A stretch of 30,388 nt of DNA. Source: Elysia marginata (taxonomy: Eukaryota > Mollusca > Gastropoda > Plakobranchidae). Below the pieces are notes generated by a model, which was not told the DNA's origin, ran no database searches, and worked only from the letters and a program-made list of their open reading frames with translations. Made by a program: the position numbers and the translations under genes. The stretch spans positions 955,582 to 985,969 of the forward strand of contig BMAT01003620.1 in NCBI GenBank assembly GCA_019649035.1, given 5' to 3'. Below, piece by piece: positions 1 to 24,989 of the stretch; positions within the stretch are counted from its first letter, which is position 1; each line of letters opens with the position of its first letter.

Positions 1-90
1 TCTTCACTGTGTTTTTTTTCTTATCTCTTTTGTTTTACCCCGTCTTCGTCTTTCTCTCATGATTCTTTTCTTGCCAGGATAGTTATCTTT

Positions 91-101
91 ATCTCTGTCT
101 G

Positions 102-138
<37 letters not shown>

Positions 139-168
139 GTCTCACTCTCTCTCTCTCTGTATCTCTCA
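91..168. repeat. (CT)n microsatellite
   Basis: Nearly pure CT dinucleotides, interrupted by a few GT or TT units. Confidence 0.9.
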
Positions 169-714
169 AATGTGCTATTGTATTCTATGCCACGCACACA
201 CGTAGGTTCTTCCTGTGATCACCCACGTTAGTTTTTGTTTGGATATTGGTTGTTCTGTTTTAAAAGTTTGATACGTGTCAGTCATTTGATGTGGTTTACA
301 CGCACCACCTCCTTGCAGTAGCTTCACTAACTAGCAGTCAAGTACATTACAATTACAGCCATTGTGACGTGTAAGTTTTTTTCATTATAGATGCATCCAC
401 TTGTAGAACTTCGTAAGTTAAGTGCTGACCTTAGAATATAGGTCAAAATCACGCAACATTCATCCGAGTGAACCGTTTGTTCTAAAATGACACGTTTGCT
501 TTGAGGACCACAATATAAAAATTTTTTTAATGCAGTCGATTTTTTTACTCATTGAAGTCGCGTTTATTAAACTTTTTTTTGACTCTTTACGCAAATGTTT
601 AAAAACGCTTTTTACGTTACTGTTTAAAAACGTTATCAGCAATTTGCACTCTCTGCTTCCGCCTAAAGCTTCTCTCCTTTTGAAGTCTGGCCTCATTTGT
701 TTGTTACACTCTGT

Positions 715-828
715 ATGTCTGTGTGTCTGTGTCTGTGTCTGTTCAACTCTTTCACTGTCTGTGTGTGTCTGTGTCTGTTCATCTCTTTCGCTGTCTATCT
801 CTCTCACGCGCGCGTTATTCCTCTCTAG

Positions 829-875
<47 letters not shown>

Positions 876-880
876 TCTCT
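715..880. repeat. Compound (TGTC)/(GT)n and (CT)n tract
   Basis: TGTCTGTG-type units at 715-780 are followed by near-pure CT repeats at 831-880. Two units share the phrase TGTCTGTTCA, so part of the tract has been locally duplicated. Confidence 0.85.
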
Positions 881-1788
881 CATCTATCCTACCTGCCGTA
901 TTGTATGCACATCTCTCTCTGTCTTCTCCTCTATCTTTTCTATTCCTATTTTTGGAAATTGAGCATCGTTATGTACTTGAGAAGCTCTTAATGAAATAGG
1001 TTTATTAACTCTTATTTAGATTCTGTTGGTTCTCAAAAGGTACCAGTCACAGTTTCATCAACTTAAGCGATGAGTACGTGGCAGGCACGACGAACATTGA
1101 GCCTGGTTTCCTTCCATTATCTCTTGTTTCACTATGACATCCGACTCATCTCTCTCTACCCTTCTTTATCTATCTACCTTCTGTCTATTTAAACATAGTT
1201 CTATCCACCACAAGCACCCTTCTCTCTCTTCCTATGTTGTCAATGCCACAATGCCACTGATTAGCCTAAGAACAACATTAAAAAAGACCTTTCTTACTTG
1301 TAGTCATTTTAGAAACTTAACTCTGGTTTGAGTGGCATCACTTATTCAACTTCGAAAGGCTTGAGTTGGAATCAAGGCAAGTGCCGTGCATTCGCGTGTT
1401 AAGGAAAATACTCGTGTATTAAAGTTCCGTTGGAAAGTCTGCGCAGCTATAGCTCTCATTAGATCAAAACACGCGACACGAATTATTCAGCTAAGGTATT
1501 AGTTTTCTAGTATCGTTGAATCGGTGTTCCAATAATATCCTTATAGGATGGGCTATAATTTTCTCTCTTTTTTTTTCTGGTACCAAATCGTCTGTACGAT
1601 GTTTATAGTCTCTGTATTCCCATAATTGATGTACATTGTTTCATGAGACCATTCGGTGAGCCAAATGTTGTCCCTTCTTTTACTATGATGCGCCCCCCCC
1701 CCTCACTCTTTTCTCTTTTATTCTTTACTTTCGGGTTTGTCACTCAATGTTTTGGGTCTTAAGGTCTCATGTCGTACCTGTCTGTACA

Positions 1789-1919
1789 TTTGAAACAATC
1801 TCTGACGACTCCTAAAGTTTGCTGTTTGATATTTGAAACAATCTCTGACGATTCCTAAAGTTTGCTGTTTGATATTTGAAACAACCTTTGACGACTCCTA
1901 AAAAAGTTTGCTGTTTGTC
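1789..1919 (+). repeat. Three tandem copies of a 43-bp unit at the splice acceptor
   Basis: Units start at 1789, 1832 and 1875. Each begins TTTGAAACAA and continues through TGACGA(C/T)TCCTAAA to TTTGCTGTTTG. The first two differ at about one base; the third has several changes and a few extra A. The third unit's end forms part of the pyrimidine tract of the acceptor at 1935-1936. Confidence 0.93.
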
Positions 1920-1936
1920 TTTTTTACCCCTGACAG

Positions 1937-15544
<13,608 letters not shown>

Positions 15545-18470
15545 CCTGCCTGCCCAATAGTCCTGAGGTCTGAGGCAGATGCAAGCTGCCTTAATCCTTA
15601 CATAGTATTAACAAGCTGGAAATTGCCAGAGTTGTATGGAAAGATGTACAAGATGAAACTACACAAATCTCAATATTTAAAGCAAATTCTCTTCCATGTC
15701 ATGTCTCCTTATGTCTCTTTCATTTTTGAGTTGAAAGAGGGGTTTTCTATGTTTTAGGAACCGGTTTGCTCTGTGAATTTGTTTAAAAAAAAACCTTTCA
15801 TGTGATGATATTTATATTACTTAGGCTTACAAATGTTCTTAAATTTATGTATACAATGTGGATATCTTTTTGATATGTGCAATAGTTGTTTTTTAAAACC
15901 TGAAAGCTTTAGCTAAATAAATAAATTTATAAATGCCTTAAGTATATAAATGTTTGGCAAAATTTGAACCTCTCTGGTTTGATCGCAATGTGTGTTATTG
16001 TTTTTTGTTGTTACAGTTAGTTAAAAAGTGATCCACTGCTGTTAGTTTCAAACTTTTAAGCAAACTATTTTGCTCACATTTTAAGAAATAATTAAGTGTT
16101 CAGTATTGCATAATAAAGATAATCTCAATGTGTATGGGTCCAATCAAAAGCTGGAAAAAAATACCATTAGACACAAATTTTAGCATCAGTCTGTTTCTAT
16201 ATCATATACATATGATATCTATAAACTGTGCACTGTAAATGTATGTGTTAGGTGGGAGATGATATTTAAAGTAGACTAGTCATGTTTTCTGTTTCTTATC
16301 TTTAACCTTATCATATCTCTTCTGATACTCTAACCACGGGCTGTGATTACACGTGAAACACATTACAAGGTTTTTATTTATTTTGCAGTATAAATTCAAT
16401 TGTAAGTAATGGGAGATCTCAGATAATGGAATGAAACAATAAATTATTATAAAACACATATGCAATGATCTCTTTAGTTTAATTGATGAAGAAACAAGAT
16501 TTACCCCATGGTATAAAGACATCCGTATATACATTAAAGCTGAGGACCAATGACTTACACCCTCTTGCACCCTGTCATATGAAATCAAATCACTTTATTG
16601 AGTATTACTTATATTCATAGGCTTGAATGCACTGCCTTTTGTTTGCCTAAGATGCCATGAAAGTGTTGGTTAAATTGTTACTAAGCTTTTAATTGAAGAT
16701 TATATATATATATTTATATACCAAACTGCTGCTTTTGAATTATGTTCTGGTTTTTCTACTTAAATTGGTATTGTTCGGAAAAAATGTGCAATCAGTAATA
16801 AAGGTCTCATCTCCTATAGGTCATTTTTAAATTCTGTACCATTCATTACATCCCTGGTAGTGCTTGCAGCTTAATGTCAGATGTTATCTATGAAAGCAAA
16901 GAGTGATCACCACAAGTGTTGAGTTAAAATATAAGTTGAGCTGGACAAAGTTATAGAGTCAGCTCATGTAATTTTTGGTGTTAGCTAATGCTTGAAGTAA
17001 ATACTCAAAGGTTTTTATATAAGGGAAGAAAAAGCCTGTTCTTATTGCTTGAAAAAAAACCAACAAAGTTCTTTATTTTTATGTATTGCTAACTTTTTAG
17101 GCATGTTACATTATTGAAAATCATTCTGAGCTAGATTGAGTTGGTAAGACTCGGTGACATTTGTGGACCAAACTTTACAACAATTGCTTTTTCATTAATA
17201 TCTTTACTCATTGCAAAGGATGTCTTTGGTCTTTTGGACCTCTTTAAAAATATGATGACCAATTTTTTTTAAATGAGAGAAAGTAGTGATGATGTTAAGA
17301 CAGGTGAATAAATTCAGACATTTTTTACACCAATGTGTAATCACCCCTGACCATCAAAGGGGCTTTGTAAGTTTGTATTAACATAATGTAAACTTATAAG
17401 CCTCAGGTTTTAGTAACAGAGAGAGAGATAGAGAGGGTGGAAATATGAAAAGCTCTGTAGCCTTTACTGCTTTTGGTCTGAGATGTTCAAACTGCAATAT
17501 AAAACTTAGATAACCCCTGAGAGTCTTGTTTATAGATAAGATAGAACTATGTATGTGTTGATAAGAGAATTTGAAAAGGTAGTAAATTCAAAACCTTAAA
17601 AATTATAATTTTGAAAAGGTTTTTCAAATGATGATTGATGTCAATTTGGACTGATGAAATTTTGTTTTTATAATCTTTATCAATACAAGTGATTATCAAT
17701 TGATACTGCTTTCTTTCTATAGGAAGAACTTTGTTGTTCTTGCTATCATTTCCAAACTGCTTTGTTTTAACTACGCAACACACTAGAAATTTTTAAAATC
17801 TGTGCTTTGACTTTCAGTTGTTTTTTTTTTATTTTATATTGAAAGATATTTTAATGAATCGTTTTTGTTGCTTTTAGTTGAAAACAGTTTTGTTACTGTG
17901 TATCAGCTTTATGTTTACCAACTAAGGCAGACCAAATTTTTTAAGACCAGGCCTATTTGTAATTAGCAGTAAGTAGACATTTCAACCCAAATTACTTAAA
18001 TCTCTTTTAAAAAAAGGTTGGAAATTGTTTCAGGATGGTTCTCAGAGAAACTGTTGCGCTTTTACCTGTCTCCTTGACACTAGAAGGCAGATTTGCACAC
18101 CAAGTTCTGGTTCGTTTTGTTTTTTAACTTGCGTCTGATTTTTTTTATAACTAGATTTAAGCAGCTAAGAAGCATTAGATATATCCTGCTCACTAACTGT
18201 ACTTCTAATGTAATAAAGTCTACAAGTTTTCATTCTAGCACATGTTGCAGGCAAGAATCTGCAGGTAGAAGGTAATCTAACATTAACAAGAAGAAAACAT
18301 AGATACGCTATATATTTTTGTTTTAGAATTGTTTTCCTTTATGTATATGGTTGTAGCTGTTGTCATGGCAGTGGTCATGATTCACTGGGAATATTCTTTA
18401 TGTATGCAGTAACTGCATGAGGGAGATTATATAAAATAAAGCAAATCTGTAATAAAAAGGTTTATTTGTG
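15545..18470 (+). other. PAPSS: Probable PAPSS 3' UTR with several poly(A) signals
   Basis: After the stop codon there is 2.9 kb of AT-rich sequence without a recognisable gene or transposon. AATAAA occurs at 15916-15921, 15920-15925, 16112-16117, 16797-16802, 18435-18440 and 18451-18456. The last pair is followed at once by a GT/T-rich stretch, the best cleavage context, so I place the distal end near 18470. Shorter forms ending near 15940 or 16130 are equally possible. Extent is inference. Confidence 0.5.
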
Positions 18471-18480
18471 TTTTTGTGTT
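18435..18480 (+). terminator. Distal poly(A) signal pair with GT-rich downstream element
   Basis: Two AATAAA hexamers at 18435 and 18451, then TTTATTTGTGTTTTTGTGTT, matching the layout of an animal cleavage and polyadenylation site. Confidence 0.55.
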
Positions 18481-19300
18481 TTCATTTTCTCATGTTCACG
18501 TGTGGGAGACTAAAACAGGTATGATTGATTTCTCTCCTGTTTTCTGTGGTAAGCAAGCATAAGAAACACAGGTTCTTTTAGAGAAGGATGGGGGAAAAGG
18601 GAGTGAATAAAATTGGCATAATATGCGATACTATTACTAGTAGATTTTGTTTAACAAAAGTACCTTACCCAAAGAGAAAGGAGATAATAGAACTTAATAA
18701 CTTAAGTTATGAAATTCAATAAAAACATTCACTCTTACCCCTTCAGTGTAACTTTTCAAAAGAGTCAAAAAAGAACAAGTGATCGGATGCATTGTTTTGA
18801 ATGGTTTGTAGTATGTTTATGTCTCTGAGGAAAGACCAGCTAAAAGGAAATGACAATCTAGTATAACGACCTATAACGACACTTATTGACGGCCGTAGAG
18901 CATCACTTAGACATAGCCAAGCTCCAATAGGCCTACCTTTCAGGCATGCAACTCGTGTCTTATTGGTTTACGGCAGAAATCGCTAAAATCAAATTCTGAT
19001 AGCCCAAAAGTCTCATAATTCGAATTTCTAAACAAATCCACTTAAAGAACCCTAAATCACTTCGTCTTGTAGTGTGTATGGATGGATAATCTGATAGCAG
19101 CAGGGGTGATTATGGTTAAACTAGCAGTAGAGCATAAAATTTTCTGCGTAAAATAAACCTGAACTCTTGCGTATAAATACAAATCTACTTAATTCGAATT
19201 TTTTTTACCATTACCAAGAGATTCAAATTGTGGGGTTTTCAATGTACCCGGAAATGAAATTTGGAGAGAATTAAGTTACATAGCAGTGTGGCGGCATGAT
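18481..19300. other. Intergenic sequence
   Basis: AT-rich; no exon, RNA gene or transposon recognised. Confidence 0.6.
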
Positions 19301-19301
19301 T

Positions 19302-19500
19302 AGAGAACTTGCTCGTGGATGACGATAAAGTATGACGTAACAACACCCATAAACGGGGTGGGTATTACAGCACATGATTGGCTAACGTGCGTCTGTGAGA
19401 CCATCAATGTGTCTATTTTAAGATGGTCATCCTGAATTTTTGCCTGAGCGGGCCCATAGCGTATGTGTGACGATTAGCGGGCGATGATAATGTATGACAT
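19302..19500. repeat. Dispersed GGATGACGATAA-type repeat, two adjacent copies
   Basis: CGTGGATGACGATAAAGTATGACGTAA (given here in parts: CGTGGATGACGATAA, then AGTATGACGTAA) is at about 19314-19340. A related CGGGCGATGATAATGTATGACATAA (CGGGCGATGATAAT, then GTATGACATAA) is at about 19478-19502. Further relatives are at 19720-19795 and 26731-26825. Confidence 0.45.
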
Positions 19501-19719
19501 AATACCTCGGCCACCGTACTCAAAAAGCCTGTCAGTCAAAATGTAAACAAACTTGTGCATGAGAGTTCTAATGATCTATCTCTTTTAAGTTCTTAGTATA
19601 GTTAGGGCACAGAGAACTTAACTAGTGCTTTCCTGTTATGGGTCGGCCAAAAACAAAGCTACATACAAAATATCGGGAGTATGATATCTACTCATATTGC
19701 AGTTTTCTGTGGCAGCCTA

Positions 19720-19795
19720 GCTTAACACCCATAGGTTTTATCGCAGACGATTACCTAACGTGCCCCGTTAGCCTATCAGCCATCTAATAACAGTT
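19720..19795. repeat. Dispersed repeat, partial copy
   Basis: AACACCCATAGGTTTTATCG, then CAGACGATTACCTAACGTG and TATCAGCCATCT, phrases shared with the copies at 19302-19440 and 26731-26825. Confidence 0.4.
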
Positions 19796-19959
19796 CCGGT
19801 ACGTATTAAGTTTCTTCTTAGCGTCTGGTGGATGTATCAAACGAAATTCTTAGAAGTTGGATGAACTTTGATGGTACAGGCGGTTTTAATTCTAGCTCAT
19901 TTTACAGTTCTGATTCAATAAAAATTCACAATGTAAAACTTCTATTAACTTGATGTTGT

Positions 19960-20710
19960 TGTAAAAATTAATTCTTGGCGTACTGAATGAATTTATTTAG
20001 ATACTGGAACTGCATCATGAGAGCAGGATGTTTATTAACTCTACTTCTGTAGCAGGATTGAACGAATCAAGAGCCTCTTTCAGTTGGTGTAGCACTGACT
20101 GTCTCTCGTGTTGTTCCTGTATTGTATCGTCTGAAGTTTAATGATTATTAATTGGTATTTAGTCTCAAAGTATTTTGCAAAGCTGTAAATGTTTTCTGTA
20201 AATGACAATTGGTCGTTGATTCCATTAATAACCCTGAACATTTCTGTGGTGTTTCGCTTAATTTCATTGATTTTTTCATTATCTCTCTTTATAACTGGGA
20301 TTTTGAGTCTCTTACTCTTAGTATTTATTGTTTCTTGCTCTTGTATATATTTGATGATGAACTTCTAGTTTTGACCGCCTTCTTCTTTTTCAGTTAAACA
20401 TTGAGTTATCTTCGCCGTACGAATCTCTGGACTATACAACTGGGTGCTTCTACGAATCACTATAGGCCTACTTCTGTCTTTTATTTGAGCATATGAATCC
20501 AAAATATTAGAAAGTTCTCTGTTAAAAACATTAACTTTCTCATCAACAGACTTTGCCTCACTGGCCTGTTTTACAATTCCAAATTGTTAAATATCCTTTT
20601 TAAAAGCACATCCACGTTTTTTGACAACCAAAATAACCAAAGTTTATGTTTTGTCATGTCAAAACTTAACGCTACCTCGTGTCCAGGATGAATGAGTCGG
20701 ATATCTTAAT
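19960..20710 (-). pseudogene. Decayed CR1-like LINE, endonuclease-RT junction
   Basis: Read on the minus strand from about 20706 to 19960, the three frames together give a recognisable non-LTR retrotransposon segment broken by frameshifts and stops. In order: HEVALSFDM (end of the endonuclease domain, normally a SDH motif); VFNRELSNILDSYAQI and PEIRTAKI (CR1-type linker, compare 'LLDKHAPLK' and 'WYTDEIREAK'); RRSKLEVHHQIY; TTEMFRVINGI; and DSFNPATEVELINILLS, which leads into the reverse transcriptase domain. No catalytic RT motif remains. Family assignment rests on remembered consensus, not a search. It is clearly not functional. Confidence 0.7.
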
Positions 20711-22343
20711 TTTCACCCTAAAAGCGTTGCTGTTTTGAACAAGGCATTTTTCTAGGCTCACAAACGTTTAAAATTTCATAAAGTTATCAATATTTCGAGG
20801 AAAGATATTACAAATGTTGTTGATCTAAAATATAGAGAAACGGGAGAAAATAGACTTTTAATGGTGCTTCTCGGAAAAGAAAATTCCGACTTCCGCCTCA
20901 TTCGAGATGGAGGCGAAACAAATCATAGTATAAATATTTGTTCTAAAGTGAAGCTAAGGTATGTTACAAATAACAATGTTCACTGTGTACCGTCAGCAAA
21001 GGAGTGAGATATGTCGCTTCTGAGGATGGGTTTACTATTGTTTTATTCTATCGCTAACTTCATTTATACCAAACATAGATGATAGAGCCATTTACTGAAC
21101 GACCACGTTCTTATCTGTGGAAACACTGAGTCGAAGAAACGGCAAAGCAGTTTGAAAACTGAACAACAACAGAGCGAGTGGGGAAGACGAAATTTTAAAG
21201 AAGTCTTTAAATGTAGTTGAAATCTTGTCATAAAATTTTTGAGCAACATTAATATTGAAGTCATCGACATGAACGGCATTTTTATGTTACGCCAGTACCT
21301 CAAAGCCCTACTGGCGTCTGTAACCCTGCCGGGCAAATAGCCCCCATCGTCTACACTTTATTGTTTCGATTCTAAACAAAAAATGGCTTGTCTCATGTTT
21401 TGATTGACTGTCTTTTTCTGCATGTATTAAACTAAATACACTAAAACAGACTTTTTATGGAACTTTTTTAAAAGTTAAAATTAAAGGACTTGCTTCTAAT
21501 TTTCAACCGGTAACGCTTTTCAAAACCTTGCGAAGTATTCGAAGTAGTCTTGTTATGAGTCTAATCCAAAACTACTTTTATGAAAAATTTGAAAAGGGTG
21601 CAGGAGTTTAAAAAAAATTAACTGTGATTTAATTTTTTTCTCTAATTGCAGCCAGCAAGTAAACAGGATCAAATTGAATGTTTACAACAAACACGTAAAA
21701 AGATGACATAATAGCTTTTATATACCATAGGCTACATAATTAAAAAAAAAATATGCCCTGTACTGGCTATAGGGTTTCATCCTCAATCGCTGCTTCCATC
21801 TTTGCCCTTAACACTTCGAGTCACACAATCTGTAGCCCTGCCTTTACTCAGATCATTCTTCTCTTTGCAAACCTCATTCTCCAAACTTACGTTAATATCT
21901 TTGAAACTTGTCCCGTTTTATAAATTTAATTGGCGAATGCTTGGAGCTACTGGCGCATATTGCCCTTGTGGTATTGTCCCAATTTCATCGAATTAGTTTT
22001 AGTTTATATTCATATGTTGGGATCATTCCAGAAAAGAAACTGCTACAACTTAGGGCCTACATTTTAGCACCTCTTGGTATGTGATTTCATAATACATGGC
22101 CTCTAAATTAATGATTTAATCCATGGTCTTAGAAAAGTTGGAATGATGAGGACGTGGCCCCTTCTCTGCCTAGAGTTCGTGTTAAGAGTATCTTTTAATA
22201 TTCTAACATATTATTTATCTTTTCATTCTCTTCTATGAACTTACTTAGCCTAAGTCGTAGTGCGTTCTTAGGTTTTTTATCCATTCAACTATGTTCTCCA
22301 GCTTCCCTCACTGATATTTTTATCTAATAGAATGGCCCAAAAT

Positions 22344-22347
<4 letters not shown>
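20711..22347. other. Intergenic sequence, possible LINE continuation
   Basis: Mostly featureless. On the minus strand near 21160-21340 a frame includes DDFNINVAQKFYDKI, which might be the GDFN endonuclease motif of the same LINE, but its distance from the next block is larger than expected. Confidence 0.4.

Positions 22348-22390
<43 letters not shown>
22348..22390. repeat. (CT)n microsatellite
   Basis: About 20 CT units. Confidence 0.93.
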
Positions 22391-22930
22391 ATACTCTTTT
22401 CACCTTCCCTATAAAACTGGGCTGTGTGGCTTTTAGTTTGTTTTAGGTTACATTATGAACTTCACTGTCACATCTTGTCTTAACTCTTTTTCACACTTAC
22501 ACACTCCAACACTAGTTATTAATTTTTTTTATTAAAACGAAGAAAATGTAATGTTTTATCATTATTTCACTCTAAATGGTAATATAAATTATATAAAAAA
22601 ATGAGCCTTGACAACGTTTTCCTCCTAAACCGCGTGTCAATTGCTAAGTTACTTTTTGAGTACACCCATCCAGAGAAACACATGATGTTATGGTTCCGGC
22701 GATCCAAAATAGCTGCCTTTTACAATATTTGATCTTATCTTATCTGCGCTGATAAAAAGCCTCATAGGGCAAAGACCACCAACAAAAGCCCCCGTAAATA
22801 ATGCGATCCAATGCGTTTCCTCCAGTTTGTCTCCACTCACAGCTATCTAGGGAGCTGTGCTCCACTCCCATGTCATTCCTGTTGGGCCTAACGTTAGTAG
22901 TAATGTGATACTGTCATTTTTATATCCGCT
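22391..22930. other. Intergenic sequence
   Basis: No gene recognised. A short minus-strand open frame at 22847-23032 has no family resemblance. Confidence 0.55.
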
Positions 22931-23660
22931 TGTAGATCTAGAGCTTTTTTCATTCCTTTCTCTTGAATACTTATTTTCGTCTTTTTTGTAAAAGTCTTCT
23001 GTTATGTTAACATTTGAAACTTTGATCCGCAAGACTTTTATAAATTGTCATTGTCAGCTTCAATCTTCTAGGTAGCCTAAAAGAAGCGAAGTATGCAGTG
23101 GACGACTTGTACATGTATTAAAAATCTTAACGTCTTAGTAAATAGATCTAGATGATTTCGAAAGACGAAACCTTTTGACTGAATGACTGCTATTTTGCTC
23201 ACAAGTCTTTTATACTCATCAAGCCTGCCGCAAGAACCATCTAGTTTACTAGCTAATGGTAGGTTAACTTGAGTAACATTACTAACAAGTAAGCTTATCA
23301 GGTTAAGTTACAAGTCTTTCTAGATCTTATAAAATTGTACATCGATAGATCTAAATATCTTGATATGATCGATTTGTAATTTGAGAATCATATTACAAGT
23401 AAATCTATAAGTACTAGATCTAGAATCCAAATGAGTAGTCTATCTAGATTCTATATCACTGCTTCTAAAAAAAAAATTCATACTTAATGTAGACTACCTA
23501 GATCTAGAATCTAGATGTAGATCTAGACTAGATCTGTCTAGATTCTGTTACTATCCGAGGCTAGGCCAGGGAACTTACAATTAGGCTACAATGCACAATT
23601 TGATCTAGATCTAGTTCTAAAAATCTAAACATTCTGAATAGCTTTATAAATCTAGGCAGA
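22930..23660. repeat. Cluster of AGATCTAGA/TCTAGATCT palindromes
   Basis: AGATCT, TCTAGA and CTAGATCTAG words recur more than a dozen times, densest at 23410-23550 (for example TAGATCTAGAATCTAGATG and TAGATCTAGACTAGATCTG). The same words fill 10292-10350 inside the MITE. Confidence 0.8.
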
Positions 23661-24100
23661 TTCTAACTATCAGTGACAACTTAAACTCCTCATTCTTCAA
23701 TTTTAAAAGCAACATAGGACAACATGTGTGAATTAAATTTCAAGTTGTGAAACAGGAAAGGGAGGGGGGTGAGTGGTAGACACTCGGCTCATTGTACAAG
23801 GGGTAAACTGACCTGGGGGGTCAGTGTTTAGTCGTTCTTTTTACTGAAAGGCACCTTACACATATTTTCTAGCCTCACTAAGTCACTCAGGCGTTAATGA
23901 GTACATGAGCAGTGAAAGGTCTTGTCAGTGTGTGGTCAGTGATGTTTTTTTCAAGGCTTTGACATTTTTGTAGATTAAAAAATAAGCATTATCTAAATTT
24001 ACTTTAATTTAAAACAAAAAGAAAAGAAAATTTTATTGCTGTATTCAGTGTACATTTTCTAAAAATAGTTAACTACCTTTTATCTTTGTTCTTTTTCAAG
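23661..24100. other. Intergenic sequence before the candidate exon
   Basis: No gene or repeat recognised; ends in a pyrimidine-rich tract that forms the acceptor at 24099-24100. Confidence 0.5.
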
Positions 24101-24159
24101 GTAAAACGGAAGCAAATATTGAAGGATACAGTGGAGCCAGAACATACATTTTCCCCAAG
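24101..24159 (+). CDS. Candidate internal exon of an unknown neighbouring gene
   Basis: A strong acceptor (CTTTGTTCTTTTTCAAG) and a consensus donor (AAG|GTATGT) enclose 59 bases. If entered in phase 1, the frame is open and reads KTEANIEGYSGARTYIFPK, ending in phase 0; this has protein-like composition. A second frame (VKRKQILKDTVEPEHTFSP) is also open; the third has a stop at once. I do not recognise the family, and no partner exon was found. It may be chance. Confidence 0.3.
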
Positions 24160-24989
24160 GTATGTTTATATTACTATTAGTGTTTGATCTTGTGTGTCTT
24201 GCAACAACTCAAATGCCTCTCATTTTAAAAGTTTAAAAACATCTTTGTAATGTGGACTTTATAGATGATAGATTCCTTTGTTTTTTGAGTCAGTATAATT
24301 TGAAATTTATAACAGAGGTTTGAATATTTTGTCACAAAACAAAAATTATCATGTGAAGAAACTCTTATGTCTTGAAAGTTGAAGAATTAATGCATTGCTC
24401 AAAACATCAAAGCCGCACCAACCAATGTGATGTGAAAATCACAATGCATCCAACTGGTCCATCTGACTGGTCGCAAGACATATATATATATTGCAAGTGT
24501 AAAGTGAATAACTGAATGTTGTCTAATCATTTCTTCAAATCAATTAAATCTATTTTTATTATTGTAAAAGAACATTTTTTTGTGTCAGGTCACAATATGA
24601 CGGCTGGTGGTCATATTGAGTAATATCAAGGTTTTGTAAAGTCCAAGATTGAGGTGATTTTTTGTGAAACATTTAAGTGCTTTGCATGTCATACACATCT
24701 TCCCATCAAAGGCTGCTTCTCATTTTAAATATAATTAGGATTCCCTACTGATTCTCTGCATAAGGGGAGTAGAAATTTTGTATTGTTCAAATACTATATT
24801 GATATATTTCCGCCGAAGAGGGGTTACTTCTCAAAGACACAGATCTCTGCATGTCTGCGGTAATTGTTGGCGCTCTACTTATTTCAGCAGACTTTCCTCT
24901 TGATTTTTCCCATGAAGCACACTTTTGCTGAGAAGCATGTCTTGAAGTCGCTATTATTTCTAGTTGGCTTCTTCTTTGCCTCTCAGGTC
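24160..24989. other. Intergenic or intronic sequence
   Basis: AT-rich, with a short (TA)n near 24480; nothing recognised. Confidence 0.5.

Larger units (their letters stand above)
1..1936 (+). other. Upstream flank, probably the 3' part of PAPSS intron 1
   Basis: No exon resembling the ~20-residue PAPSS N-terminus was found. The stretch holds pyrimidine microsatellites, a C run at 1692-1701 and the 43-bp repeat listed separately. Open frames over the CT and GT tracts translate to Ser/Leu/Val-rich low-complexity strings and are not genes. I saw no convincing promoter. Confidence 0.6.

Noticed and set aside
391-412. Possible first PAPSS exon: ATG after TTATAG, reading MHPLVEL, with GTAAGT donor
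   Set aside because: It ends in phase 1, while the exon at 1937 needs phase 0. Joining them puts the PAPSS frame out and gives an early stop. The peptide also does not resemble a PAPSS N-terminus.
460-991. Open frames on both strands over the CT/GT tracts
   Set aside because: They exist because the dinucleotide and tetranucleotide repeats lack stop codons; composition is Ser/Leu/Val or Thr/Glu/Arg low complexity.
1069-1104. Possible start exon ATGAGTACGTGGCAGGC in the right phase
   Set aside because: The donor would be GTTTCC, which is poor, and the 12 residues do not resemble the family.
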